Shown in pieces: positions 41,817 through 50,315 of a stretch of 51,168 nt of DNA. The notes beneath the pieces were generated by a model. The model was given only the letters and a program-made list of their open reading frames with translations, made no database searches and was not told the origin of the DNA. Position numbers and translations under genes: made by a program. Within the stretch, counting starts at the first letter, position 1. Each line of letters starts with the position of its first letter. The DNA lies in contig NZ_JAJBUX010000102.1 of the NCBI RefSeq assembly GCF_020860125.1, forward strand, positions 1 to 51,168, written 5' to 3'. Source of the DNA: Cloacibacillus sp. (GTDB lineage Bacteria > Synergistota > Synergistia > Synergistales > Synergistaceae).

Positions 41817-43361
41817 ATGAAACGAATAATCATTACGCTGGTGCTGGTCACGGCACTATTGTCGCCAAATATCGCGATGGCGAATATATCGAATCTGATA
41901 CCGCCCTTTCACTGGACCTATCATTCTCTAAGCAATCTCTCGGCCAAAGGGCTGATCGGCGAGCAGGTCGTCCCCGGCAAGAGCGCCTTCACGCCCGAGC
42001 AGGTGGTGGCACTTGTGGTGATGGCGCTCAAACACGCGGAAAACGACATTACAAAGCTCGGAGACGCGGAGCTGTCCAGCATGCGTCAGTTGGCGAGCGC
42101 CTACCGCCCATATTTCAAAGAGGCGGGCTACGACTATAACACCATACGCAACGACATAGAAATGGTGGCGATCCGCGCGGGGCTGACGGCTATCGAGACG
42201 AACGGCGGCTTTACGCCGAACCCCAAAACTCTCTCGGCAAAGGCTGCCTACGCCGTCAACAAGTTTACCTTCGACCTTTACCGGCAGGTGGCTGCTGAGC
42301 GCGGACACCGCAATCTTTTTATCTCGCCCTACAGCGTCACCTCGGCGCTCGCGATGACCTACGCCGGCGCGCGCGGCATTACGGAGCAGCAGATGGAAAA
42401 GGTGCTCTCTCTGTCGCCGGATATCCACAAGAATATGGGCGCGCTCATCAACGAGATAAACTCGGTGCCACAGGATATCGCGCAGGTGCACACGGCAAAC
42501 GCCGTCTGGCCCGCGAAACAGGAGAAGATCCTGCCCGAATACGCGCAGACAGTCCGCGACTATTATAACGCGGGACTGACGCCGCTCAATTACAGAGCCA
42601 ACCCCGAGTCGGCGCGCAAGACGATAAACAAATGGGTGGAAAAGCAGACGCAGCAGAGGATAAAAGACATCATCGGCCCCGGCGTGCTCAGCAAAGAGAC
42701 GCTGATGGTGCTCACGAACGCCGTGTACTTCAAATCCTCCTGGCTTGAGGAGTTCCAGTCGGTAAATACCGTGCCGCGCCCCTTCTGGATAAGCCCGGAT
42801 CGCTCCGTTAAAGTGCTGACGATGAACCGCACCGGAGAGCAGGTCGATTACGCAAAACTCAGCGACGCGGAGATCGTGGAGCTGCCCTACAAGGGAGGGC
42901 GTTTTTCCATGCTCGTGCTGCTTCCCGATAAAAAATCCGACATTGAAACGCTGGAAAAGGCGCTGAGCGCCGAGCAGCTCTCGAAGTGGATCGCGGCGAT
43001 GACGCCGCAGAAGGTAAAGATATATCTGCCGAAATTCAAGCAGGAAAACGACTATGAGCTGGCGCAGACATTGGCAAAAATGGGCATGCCATCCGCCTTC
43101 AGCCCCGAGGCGGCCGACTTCTCCGGCATTACCGGTCTGGATGATCTCTACATCAGCAACATCGTACACAAGACCTTTATTGAAGTGGCGGAAGAGGGAA
43201 CAGAAGCGGCGGCGGCGACGGCGGTCATCATGATGCGCACCTCGATGCCCGCACCCGACGACGACGCGGTCGTTTTCCGCGCCGAGCGTCCCTTCATCTA
43301 CATCATCAGGGACAACACGACGGGCGCGATAATCTTCATCGGCAGGTACACAAGGCCATAG
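41817..43361 (+). CDS. Secreted serpin with N-terminal SLH-like segment
   Basis: About 514 residues: signal peptide (KRIIITLVLVTALLSPNIAMA), an S-layer-homology-like segment (about 30-75; FHWTYHSLSNLSAKGLI and FTPEQVVALVVMALKHA), then a serpin domain (about 145-514). Serpin features: NLFISPYSVTSALAMTYAGA, the NAVYFKSSW shutter motif, a reactive-centre hinge EEGTEAAAATA of the inhibitory type, and the C-terminal FRAERPFIYIIRD strand. Alignment from the hinge puts P1 near R-T-S (about Arg/Thr). It probably traps host or microbial serine proteases at the cell surface. A strong AGGAGG precedes the ATG. Confidence 0.9.
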   Translation: MKRIIITLVLVTALLSPNIAMANISNLIPPFHWTYHSLSNLSAKGLIGEQVVPGKSAFTPEQVVALVVMALKHAENDITKLGDAELSSMRQLASAYRPYFKEAGYDYNTIRNDIEMVAIRAGLTAIETNGGFTPNPKTLSAKAAYAVNKFTFDLYRQVAAERGHRNLFISPYSVTSALAMTYAGARGITEQQMEKVLSLSPDIHKNMGALINEINSVPQDIAQVHTANAVWPAKQEKILPEYAQTVRDYYNAGLTPLNYRANPESARKTINKWVEKQTQQRIKDIIGPGVLSKETLMVLTNAVYFKSSWLEEFQSVNTVPRPFWISPDRSVKVLTMNRTGEQVDYAKLSDAEIVELPYKGGRFSMLVLLPDKKSDIETLEKALSAEQLSKWIAAMTPQKVKIYLPKFKQENDYELAQTLAKMGMPSAFSPEAADFSGITGLDDLYISNIVHKTFIEVAEEGTEAAAATAVIMMRTSMPAPDDDAVVFRAERPFIYIIRDNTTGAIIFIGRYTRP

Positions 43362-43383
43362 AATAAAAATCCCCTTAAAGCAC

Positions 43384-43460
43384 AAAACAGCGGCATTCCC
43401 TGCCGGCCCTTGTCCGCAGTAGCGGACAGGAAATTAGGCAGGCGGGACGCCGCTGTTTTT
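43384..43460. terminator. Terminator between serpin and symporter genes
   Basis: An AAAACAGCGGC / GCCGCTGTTTT stem (43384-43394 with 43449-43459) encloses a second perfect hairpin TGTCCGC/GCGGACA (43411-43428). T and A runs at the ends suit both strands. Confidence 0.75.
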
Positions 43461-43480
43461 CTCTTATCAATTAACAGCCG

Positions 43481-44932
43481 TCAGCGCTTCGCGAGCGCGA
43501 TCTGCGCCTCGCCGTCCGGCGGCTGGCTCTGCATGAGGCTCACCGCCACGGTGACAAAGGTCGAAGAGAGTGCCGCGGGAAGCATCTCATACATGATATC
43601 CTTCAGGAACGGCGTATTATACCAGAGCACCGTCACGACGCCGCCTGTGATGATGCCCCCCAACGCGCCAAGCGCCGTGACCCGTTTCCAGTACAAACCG
43701 AGGATCAGCGGCGGCGCGAAGGAGGCCCCCATTACCGCCCAGGCGTAGAGAACGAACCAAAATACCATGCGCGTATTTGAAAGGGCGATGCAGGCTCCGC
43801 AGACACCAACGGAGACGATCACGATACGTCCCACTACTGTCGCCCACCTGTCGGAGAGCTTTTTGTTGAATACACCCTCTATGATGTCCAGGTGCACCGT
43901 CTGGGAAACTACCATTATCAGAGAATCAAGCGTAGAAAGGATCGCCGAGAATACCGCGGCCAGCACAACGCCGGCGACCATCGGATGCAGCCTGTCCTTT
44001 ATCAGCACGGGAAAGGCAAACTCCGGGTCGTGGATCGTCGGCATGATGACCCGGCAGATAAGGCCGATCAGAGTAGCCCCGCTGACGACGGTGACCATCC
44101 AGAATACGCCGATAACGGCGGAGGTGATGAGCGTCCTGTCGTCGCGAGCCGTTATAAAGCGCTGCAGTATCTGAGGCTGCCCCATAAGACCGATCCCGCC
44201 GGCGGCGAGGCCGAAGGCAAAGGCAAAACCGGCGTATCCGCCGATACCCGCTGTCGCGTTCAGCAGCATGGGATCGAGCGCGAAGGCGCGCTCCCAAAAG
44301 GCATGCCAGCCGCCGAGATAGAAGATAAAGATAAAAGGCGAGACGAGCAGCACAAGCAACATGATCGAGCCCTGCACCACATCGGTCCAGACGACGGCCC
44401 GGTAGCCGCCAAGAAATGCATAGGAGGTGCCAAGGAAGGCGGAGACCCATATCGCATGTTCGTAATCCCAGCCGACGAGGGCCTCGAAGGCCTTACCGGC
44501 GCTTGTGAGCTGCGCGGAGGTGTAGATGACAAAGAAAAGGGTGATGATCAGCGAGGAGACGCCGCGCAGCAGCTTAGAGTGTTCTTTGAAGCGTACGCCG
44601 AAAAAATGCGGTATCGACATCGCGCCCGTGCATTTGGTGTAGCGGCGCAGCGCCGGCGCCAGGCAAATGTAGTTGAAGAAATAACCGAAGGTGTAGCCCA
44701 CGCATATCCACATCATCGAAACACCGAAGGCGTAGGCAAACCCCACCGCGCCGGTAAATATCCAGCCGCTCGAATCGGTCGCGCCCGCGCTGAGCGCCGT
44801 CGGTATCGCGCCGAAATCACGGTCACCGAGGTAAAAGCCCTCGGCGGAGCTGGAAAAATAGCGGGTCGCGATAAAACCTATCATTATAAATATCACAAGA
44901 TAAATGGCGGATACCGTGAGCATAGTATTCAT
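43481..44932 (-). CDS. Sodium:solute symporter (SSS family, proline permease-like)
   Basis: 483 residues in about 13 membrane helices: SAGATDSSGWIFTG (the Na+-binding first helix of PutP-like carriers), GGYRAVVWTDVVQ, GGIGLMGQPQILQRFI (the GQPxIL motif of proline permeases). It likely imports an amino acid with sodium; proline is most likely but not proven. Its ATG overlaps the stop codon of the small membrane gene upstream, an arrangement typical of these transporters. Confidence 0.88.
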   Translation of the reverse strand: MNTMLTVSAIYLVIFIMIGFIATRYFSSSAEGFYLGDRDFGAIPTALSAGATDSSGWIFTGAVGFAYAFGVSMMWICVGYTFGYFFNYICLAPALRRYTKCTGAMSIPHFFGVRFKEHSKLLRGVSSLIITLFFVIYTSAQLTSAGKAFEALVGWDYEHAIWVSAFLGTSYAFLGGYRAVVWTDVVQGSIMLLVLLVSPFIFIFYLGGWHAFWERAFALDPMLLNATAGIGGYAGFAFAFGLAAGGIGLMGQPQILQRFITARDDRTLITSAVIGVFWMVTVVSGATLIGLICRVIMPTIHDPEFAFPVLIKDRLHPMVAGVVLAAVFSAILSTLDSLIMVVSQTVHLDIIEGVFNKKLSDRWATVVGRIVIVSVGVCGACIALSNTRMVFWFVLYAWAVMGASFAPPLILGLYWKRVTALGALGGIITGGVVTVLWYNTPFLKDIMYEMLPAALSSTFVTVAVSLMQSQPPDGEAQIALAKR

Positions 44933-45072
44933 TCGCCGCGTACCTCCCTTTCGCGCGCCCTCTCCGCCTTCATCGCGTAATAATAGTAAATCGTGATCGC
45001 TGCCAGGGCCGTCAGAGGAAAAATTATGAACATGAAGGTTATTAAAAATGGTATTTCCGGTAAAATATTCAC
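44929..45072 (-). CDS. Small symporter-accessory membrane protein
   Basis: A 47-residue gene starting with GTG. It encodes one membrane helix (about residues 8-31, FLITFMFIIFPLTALAAI) followed by a basic/acidic cytoplasmic tail (KAERAREREVRGE). The stop overlaps the symporter start by 3 bases (ATGA), so it is translationally coupled. Small one-helix proteins are known upstream of SSS-family symporter genes. Coding potential is supported by the coupling and by the helix-plus-charged-tail pattern; an AGGAAGG lies 12 bases before the GTG. Confidence 0.68.
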   Translation of the reverse strand: MNILPEIPFLITFMFIIFPLTALAAITIYYYYAMKAERAREREVRGE

Positions 45073-45168
45073 CAGTCAGGCCGCCTTCCTGATTCCATCA
45101 ATTATAAATACACCATTTAATTTAAAGTAGACTAACACAGTACAATTTTTTACGCAAACCCCTCAGAG

Positions 45169-45209
45169 GCGAAAATGGCCGGAGCTCATTAAAGACCCGG
45201 CCATTTCGC
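45169..45209 (-). terminator. Hairpin downstream of the TRAP operon
   Basis: A 13-bp stem with one bulged A (45169-45182 with 45197-45209) lies 12 bases past the TAA of the dctP frame. The T-tract after it is weak. Confidence 0.55.
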
Positions 45210-45220
45210 ATATTGCGGCG

Positions 45221-46276
45221 TTATTTCTTCTTAGGCGTGTAGCCTATAAACTTAGCCTCCTGTTTGTAGCCGAGCTCCCACAGGGTTTCGCGGTATATTC
45301 TGAGATACTCTTTTCCCTCGGGGGTCTTGCTGCACTCGTTGACGATGAGCTTAAGACCGGTCTCACGCGCCTTTTTCTCATCTTCGGGGCTCCATCTGAC
45401 GATCTTGATCTTCGGATTTTCCTTTCACTTCTCGCGCGCCTTTACCTCGGCGACATATACCATCGCCGACTGGTAGCGGGCGCGGTCACGGGCGACGATG
45501 ATGATATCTTTAAGGTGCTGCGGGAGCTTCTCCCATTTCCCGGGGTTTACGACGAGCGGGAAGTATTCGCAGGTCCCGTTCTGGAAGGCGGGATCGACGA
45601 CATACTTGGCGACTTCGTGGAAGCCCATGCGCATGTTCTCATCCCAGAAGGTCCATTCCGCGGCGTCGATGTTCTTCGTCTGGAAGGCGGTGTAAATCTC
45701 AGGAGCGGAGAGCGAGACGGTCGTCGCGCCAAGCACGCGGTAGTAAAGCGCGCCAAAACCGGAGGTACGGATCTTCTTGCCCTTGATGTCGGAGATCTTG
45801 TTGATCGGAACGACTGACATCAGCTGCTCATAGATAGGGCTTTCCATGATATGGCCAAGGTACTTGATGCGGTGCTTGGCGTAGAGCTTCGAGAAAAAGG
45901 GCTTGAGCTTTTCATCGAGGTAAGCGCCCTCCGCGTAGGTGTTGAGCGGGCAGCCTGGGCGTGTCTGGAGATTAAAGAGCGGATCTTTGCCGGTCCAGTA
46001 AGCTCCGTAGACCATCGCCATATCGACGACGCCGTTCGCCACATTGTCGAATGTCTCGAATACCGGGAAGAGGACTCCCGCCGCATAGGGCTCGATCACC
46101 AGCTCTCCCTGTGAGAGCGTCTTGACCGTCTTGCAGAAATCCTCGGCGATCTTCTGCTGCTCGGTACCAGGCATCGCGTGGGTAACAACGCGCCATCTGA
46201 TCGCCGCGTCCGCGCTCTGCGCGGAAAAGGCCGCGAGAAGAAGCGCAACAAGTGCCATAACCTTAAAACTCTTCAT
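45221..46276 (-). pseudogene. TRAP transporter solute-binding protein DctP, interrupted by in-frame TGA
   Basis: The frame from the ATG at 46276 encodes a signal peptide (KSFKVMALVALLLAAFSAQSADA) and a DctP domain. A TGA stands at 45427-45425 (codon 284); the same frame then continues for 67 codons of plausible family sequence (KENPKIKIVRWSPEDEKKAR to IGYTPKKK) and a TAA at 45221. The break is in a helix (VKAREK-TGA-KENP) where a Trp would be natural, so a TGG-to-TGA change or sequence error is the simplest reading. Recoding as selenocysteine cannot be excluded but I see no SECIS-like hairpin. With the stop, the protein lacks about 67 C-terminal residues, including part of the second lobe. 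DctP, DctM and DctQ form one operon. Confidence 0.8.
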
Positions 46277-46317
46277 AATTACTGTTTCCCCCTTAAAGTT
46301 TTTTACTGCTCTATAAC

Positions 46318-47634
46318 TTAGCGTCCCATCGCAAGTCTGGGCAGCCAAAGCACAAGATTCGGAAATAGGAAGATCAATACTACAGATACAACCTGCAGGG
46401 CAAGGAAGGGCAGAGCGGCCCGGTATATCTCCATGATGTCCACATCCTTCGGCGCGCAGCCCTTGAGATAAAAAAGGCTGAAGCCAAACGGGGGAGAGAG
46501 ATAGCCGCACTGCAGCAGCACGTTAAATACGAGGCCGACCCAAAGCGGATCATAGCCGAGCTGCGAGAGGATTGGCGCAAGGATAGGCACCGCGAGGAAG
46601 ATGATCGCTCCCGGCTCGAGGAACATCCCCAGAAAGAAGATGAAGGCCGCGGAGACAAAAAAAACCATCGTCGCGCCGCCGGGCATGTTCATCGCCATAT
46701 CGGCAATTATCGTGTTGCCGCCGAGGCCGGAAAATACCGAGCCAAAGGCCGAGGCGCCGATCATCGTCCAGCCGACCATCGCCGTGATCGAGAGCGTCTC
46801 ATAACAGGAGCTCCAGACGATATCCCAGGTAAGGCGCCTGTTTAACAGGCCAATGATGATGGCTCCCGCAGCGCCGAAGGCCGCCGCCTCCGTAGGTGTC
46901 GCGATACCGTTGAGTATCGAACCGAGAACGATCGCGATAAGCAGCGCGGGAAGCGCCACACCCCGCAGCGAGCGGAATTTCTCGCCCCAGCTCGCGCGCT
47001 CTTCCAGAGGAAGCGCCGGCGCGAAATCTTTATTAAAAAGAGCCCCGATTAGCACATAGCCGATATAAAGTACCGCCAGCAGACCTCCGGCGCAGAGCCC
47101 TCCGGCGAAAAGGCCGCCGATGGAAACCCCGGTCACACATCCATAAAGGACCATGTTAGTGCTTGGCGGAATAAGCTGGCCAAGAGTACCGCCGCCCAGG
47201 ACGCAGCCAAGCGCAAGTTTTTTATTGTACCCATGCTTGAGCATCTGCGGCAGGCCGATAAGCCCGAGGCCGATAACGCCCGCGGCGACGACGCCCGAAA
47301 CCGCGCCGAGGATGGCGCCGACGATGACCGTCGCGATCGCCAGACCGCCGCGCAGCCCGCCGGACCACTTGAAAATAGTGTCATAGAGGTCGGCGACGAC
47401 ATTAGTCTTTTGTAATATATAGGCCATATATATGAAGAGCGGCACAGCCACGATCACAAAGTTGTTCATCGCCCCCCAGGTTGCGGAGACCAGCAGGTTG
47501 AGAGCTCCCCATCCCCAGAGAAAATAGGCAAAAATTATAGAAACAGCCGCCAGCGAAAAAGCTATCGGCACTCCGACTGCGAGCAGTACGAAGAGTAAGA
47601 CAAACATCAGCAGCGGATAGAGATCACTTGACAT
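46318..47634 (-). CDS. TRAP transporter large permease DctM
   Basis: 438 residues in about 12 membrane helices, with family features: LGGGTLGQLIPPSTNMVLYG (Gln/Pro-rich signature near the Na+ site), FFLGMFLEPGAIIFLAVPIL and LSPPFGFSLFYLKG. It imports an organic acid or related solute with sodium using the DctP protein. It lies between dctQ, which it overlaps by 11 bases, and dctP, 41 bases away. The substrate is not predictable from this sequence. Confidence 0.92.
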   Translation of the reverse strand: MSSDLYPLLMFVLLFVLLAVGVPIAFSLAAVSIIFAYFLWGWGALNLLVSATWGAMNNFVIVAVPLFIYMAYILQKTNVVADLYDTIFKWSGGLRGGLAIATVIVGAILGAVSGVVAAGVIGLGLIGLPQMLKHGYNKKLALGCVLGGGTLGQLIPPSTNMVLYGCVTGVSIGGLFAGGLCAGGLLAVLYIGYVLIGALFNKDFAPALPLEERASWGEKFRSLRGVALPALLIAIVLGSILNGIATPTEAAAFGAAGAIIIGLLNRRLTWDIVWSSCYETLSITAMVGWTMIGASAFGSVFSGLGGNTIIADMAMNMPGGATMVFFVSAAFIFFLGMFLEPGAIIFLAVPILAPILSQLGYDPLWVGLVFNVLLQCGYLSPPFGFSLFYLKGCAPKDVDIMEIYRAALPFLALQVVSVVLIFLFPNLVLWLPRLAMGR

Positions 47635-48133
47635 CCGAGCGTTCCTCCTCTAAAGCATCTTCTCTCTCTTTATCCGTGCCTCTGCCCGTAATGATTCCGA
47701 CCATATCACGGACAGACTGGTAGGACAAAAGCAGGCACGAAATAGGTATGATCCACCGGTACCACCATACATGCGGATTGAAGGGAGTCTGGTGCGTGGA
47801 ACGCTCAAGCATCATCGTAGAACGCCAGGCGTTGGGGATACTTACAACCAAAAGCGTCAGGACGACGAAAAGGACTACCGCCTCTGAAAATACGGCGAAT
47901 CTCCTGCGCCATTTGATACTGAGATAGGGAGCAAGCGCCTCTACGGCGACATGCGCCTTTTTCATATGGCAATAGGCCGCTCCCAACATAAAAAATGTCC
48001 CGTAAAGAAATATTGTTACCTCAAAACTCCAGATAGGAGTGTCGTTAAGCAAAAAGCTCTTCAGCGTGCTGTAGACGATCTCAACGATCAGCGGAAGAAT
48101 TAAAAGAGAGATTATATGCGCGAACTTTCTCAA
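47624..48133 (-). CDS. TRAP transporter small permease DctQ
   Basis: 169 residues, four membrane helices, with the DctQ pattern (HMKKAHVAVEALAPYLS and RSTHQTPFNPHVWWYRWIIP). It forms the structural partner of DctM. The start is TTG, 7 bases after AAAGGGG. It is the first gene of the operon and faces the XRE-cupin regulator across an AT-rich promoter region. Confidence 0.87.
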   Translation of the reverse strand: MRKFAHIISLLILPLIVEIVYSTLKSFLLNDTPIWSFEVTIFLYGTFFMLGAAYCHMKKAHVAVEALAPYLSIKWRRRFAVFSEAVVLFVVLTLLVVSIPNAWRSTMMLERSTHQTPFNPHVWWYRWIIPISCLLLSYQSVRDMVGIITGRGTDKEREDALEEERSDVK

Positions 48134-48208
48134 TTTTAATTACCCCTTTCCCAAAAATTATGGTACTTTTCCCTCCACAAATATAAATCGACTGCCCTCC
48201 CTTATATT

Positions 48209-48236
48209 TTTATATACAAAACATTTGATGACACAA
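48209..48236 (-). promoter_or_regulatory. Putative promoter of the TRAP operon
   Basis: On the minus strand TTGTGT, 16-bp spacer and TATAAA, about 75 bases upstream of the dctQ start. Plausible but not strong. Confidence 0.4.
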
Positions 48237-48432
48237 TAGTTTCATCCAAACAAAAGCGCGTGAACACAAAGGCTCGACAAAGCGCTGTCTTGTACCACTG
48301 ATATTCACTCTAATATTTTATTTTTAACCGTATTTTTTCTGACCCGCGTGAAAGTATATAGTGCATTTTAGATTTTGTCAAATATTTGGTGTAGATAAAA
48401 TTTTAATTTTAAAAAATTATTTCTCACATCTA
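48237..48432. other. AT-rich divergent control region
   Basis: Unusually AT-rich DNA separates the TRAP operon from its likely regulator. It probably holds operator sites, but I cannot define one; no RNA is evident. Confidence 0.4.
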
Positions 48433-48461
48433 TTGAAACCTGTCCGATTTAGGTATATCAT
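48433..48461 (+). promoter_or_regulatory. Promoter of the XRE-cupin gene
   Basis: TTGAAA (48433-48438), a 17-bp spacer and TATCAT (48456-48461), about 44 bases before the TTG start. Confidence 0.65.
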
Positions 48462-48504
48462 TATTATAGAATTACAAATTTCCACCAGGCAGGAGGGAGA
48501 GCAG

Positions 48505-49062
48505 TTGATAGGAGGGCGCATAAAAAAACTTCGTAAAGAGCGCGGAGCCACACTGAAAGAGGTTGCAGAGGCAACTGGCCTGTCGCAGGGTTACCTGAGC
48601 CAGATAGAGACGGATAAGGTCGAGCCTTCCATATCTGTGCTCCGAAAGCTGGCCTCTTATTACAAGGTGCTCATGCTCTATTTCTTTGACACCGATCCGG
48701 TGGATAATATTGTCGTCAGAAAAGATGAACGCCGGATTATAGGCAGCCCGGGAGATCCACTTATGTACGAACTGCTCCAGCATAATGTAAAAAATAAAAA
48801 GATGGAGTGCGCGATAATGAGACTTGCTCCCCATTATCAGGACCCTGAGGGCGTATACACCTCTTACCCCGGCGAAGAATCCTTCCTCGTCCTCAGCGGC
48901 ACAGTGGAGTTCGAGCAGGAAGGCAGCGTTTACACGTTGAACGAGGGCGACAACATCTACTATGAGTGTTCAAAACCGTTCCGCCTCTTCAATCCCTGCG
49001 ATACCGAAGCCGTAATAGTCGGCGTATGCACCCCGCCGCACCGGCAGCTGGAAGAGGAATAA
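48505..49062 (+). CDS. XRE-family regulator with C-terminal cupin domain
   Basis: 185 residues: an HTH (RIKKLRKERGATLKEVAEAT and LSQGYLSQIETDKVEPS, about 4-60) and a cupin barrel (about 100-180; YPGEESFLVLSGTVEF, LNEGDNIYYECS). These regulators sense a small ligand with the cupin and commonly control adjacent amine, amino-acid or transport genes. The start is a TTG preceded by GGAGGG; an upstream longer frame is AT-rich and not protein-like. It is divergent from the TRAP operon, its probable target. Confidence 0.85.
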   Translation: MIGGRIKKLRKERGATLKEVAEATGLSQGYLSQIETDKVEPSISVLRKLASYYKVLMLYFFDTDPVDNIVVRKDERRIIGSPGDPLMYELLQHNVKNKKMECAIMRLAPHYQDPEGVYTSYPGEESFLVLSGTVEFEQEGSVYTLNEGDNIYYECSKPFRLFNPCDTEAVIVGVCTPPHRQLEEE

Positions 49063-49069
49063 AAGATAC

Positions 49070-49118
49070 AGGCGATAAAAAAATCCTGAAGATATTCTTC
49101 CGGATTTTTTTATCGCCT
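49070..49118. terminator. Bidirectional terminator
   Basis: A very long hairpin (AGGCGATAAAAAAATCC arm, one mismatch, TAT loop) with A and T runs inside both arms, between the convergent XRE-cupin and epimerase genes. Confidence 0.85.
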
Positions 49119-49179
49119 CAGCTATATTGCTAATGATGTGTGCTGCGCTTTGATTAAAACACCTTAGGAATAATGCAAG

Positions 49180-50271
49180 TCAATTCCAAACAGCTCCTGG
49201 AACATCCGTTATTCCAAATCCGGCATTGTCGTTCATGTGTATCTCAGGGCCGTTAGTGAAGGCAGGTCCACCGCTCACCTGATGCTCAGAACATAAATTG
49301 GGGCCATCAAGATCTACGCTGGCAACACAGCTAAAAGACGATGCGATATGCGCCGCCGCAGCCGCGGACACCTTGCCTTCCAGCATAGCCCCTACCATAA
49401 CCTTGACCCCAAAAGCCTGAGCAACAGATATTATCCGCAGTGCCCCCCTGACCCCACCGCATTTCATCAGCTTTATATTTATCATATCGGCAGCGTGTGT
49501 TTTTATTACGTCAATAGCATCTTTGACACTTTGGCAGCTTTCATCAGCCATTACCGGAAACGGAGAACGCTCCGTAACAAATCTCAATCCATCCATATCA
49601 AAGCTTTTTACAGGCTGTTCCACAAGCTCTATGGCGAAACCCGCGGCTTCCATCTCGTTCAATATCTTCACCGCCTCGTTGGGTTTCCACCCTTGGTTGG
49701 CATCCAAGCGAACCTTGACATCAGAACCGACAGCGTTAAATATTGTCTTCAGCCTTTCAAAATCCAGAGAGACCTCACCTCCAACCTTTATTTTTACAAT
49801 GGAGAAACCTCTTTCTACCGCGGCGATTGTATCCGCTGCCATGACTTCAGGGCTGTTAAGGCTTATCGTTACGTCAGAAGCTATACTTTTACCGTTCCCT
49901 CCAAATAATTTCCAAACGGGTTGCCCTATGGATTTTCCCCATATATCATGTAGCGCTATATCCACAGCCGCTTTTGCGCTAGTGTTGTGCAGTAACGCAC
50001 CATCAAGGAGTTCTAGGTTCCCCTCCAGATATTCGCAGTCGCTTCCCAACAGCAGCGGCGCAATTACTTCATTGACCGCCCCCGTGATGGAGCCTACCGT
50101 TTCCCCAGTTACCTTCGCCGTTGGCGGTGCCGCTCCCCAGCCTACTAAACCGGAATCTGTTTCTATTCGAACGATCACGTCAGTCAGTACATCTACGCTC
50201 CGCACTGCTGTTATAAACGGTGTTTTCAGCGGGGACAATAAAAGGCCTGTATTGATAGATTTTATTTTCAT
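49180..50271 (-). CDS. Dipeptide epimerase / muconate cycloisomerase-like enolase superfamily enzyme
   Basis: 363 residues with complete enolase-superfamily machinery: capping domain (about 1-120), then a barrel with IVKIKVGG (the KxK base), VRLDANQGW (metal Asp), IELVEQPV (metal Glu), FPVMADESC (metal Asp) and DMINIKLMKCGG (second Lys base). This two-lysine arrangement is that of the muconate lactonising subgroup, many of which epimerise L-Ala-D/L-Glu and other dipeptides. The adjacent oligopeptide ABC ATPase supports a dipeptide role. AAAGGAAG precedes the ATG. Confidence 0.85.
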   Translation of the reverse strand: MKIKSINTGLLLSPLKTPFITAVRSVDVLTDVIVRIETDSGLVGWGAAPPTAKVTGETVGSITGAVNEVIAPLLLGSDCEYLEGNLELLDGALLHNTSAKAAVDIALHDIWGKSIGQPVWKLFGGNGKSIASDVTISLNSPEVMAADTIAAVERGFSIVKIKVGGEVSLDFERLKTIFNAVGSDVKVRLDANQGWKPNEAVKILNEMEAAGFAIELVEQPVKSFDMDGLRFVTERSPFPVMADESCQSVKDAIDVIKTHAADMINIKLMKCGGVRGALRIISVAQAFGVKVMVGAMLEGKVSAAAAAHIASSFSCVASVDLDGPNLCSEHQVSGGPAFTNGPEIHMNDNAGFGITDVPGAVWN

Positions 50272-50315
50272 TTATATCTTCCTTTACATAAAAGAAAAGC
50301 TCTCGCTTTTACTGT

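Noticed and set aside
45398..45427. SECIS element for the DctP TGA
   Set aside because: The bases after the TGA give only a weak 4-bp stem with an 18-nt loop or a GATC palindrome with a 2-nt loop, unlike a SECIS.
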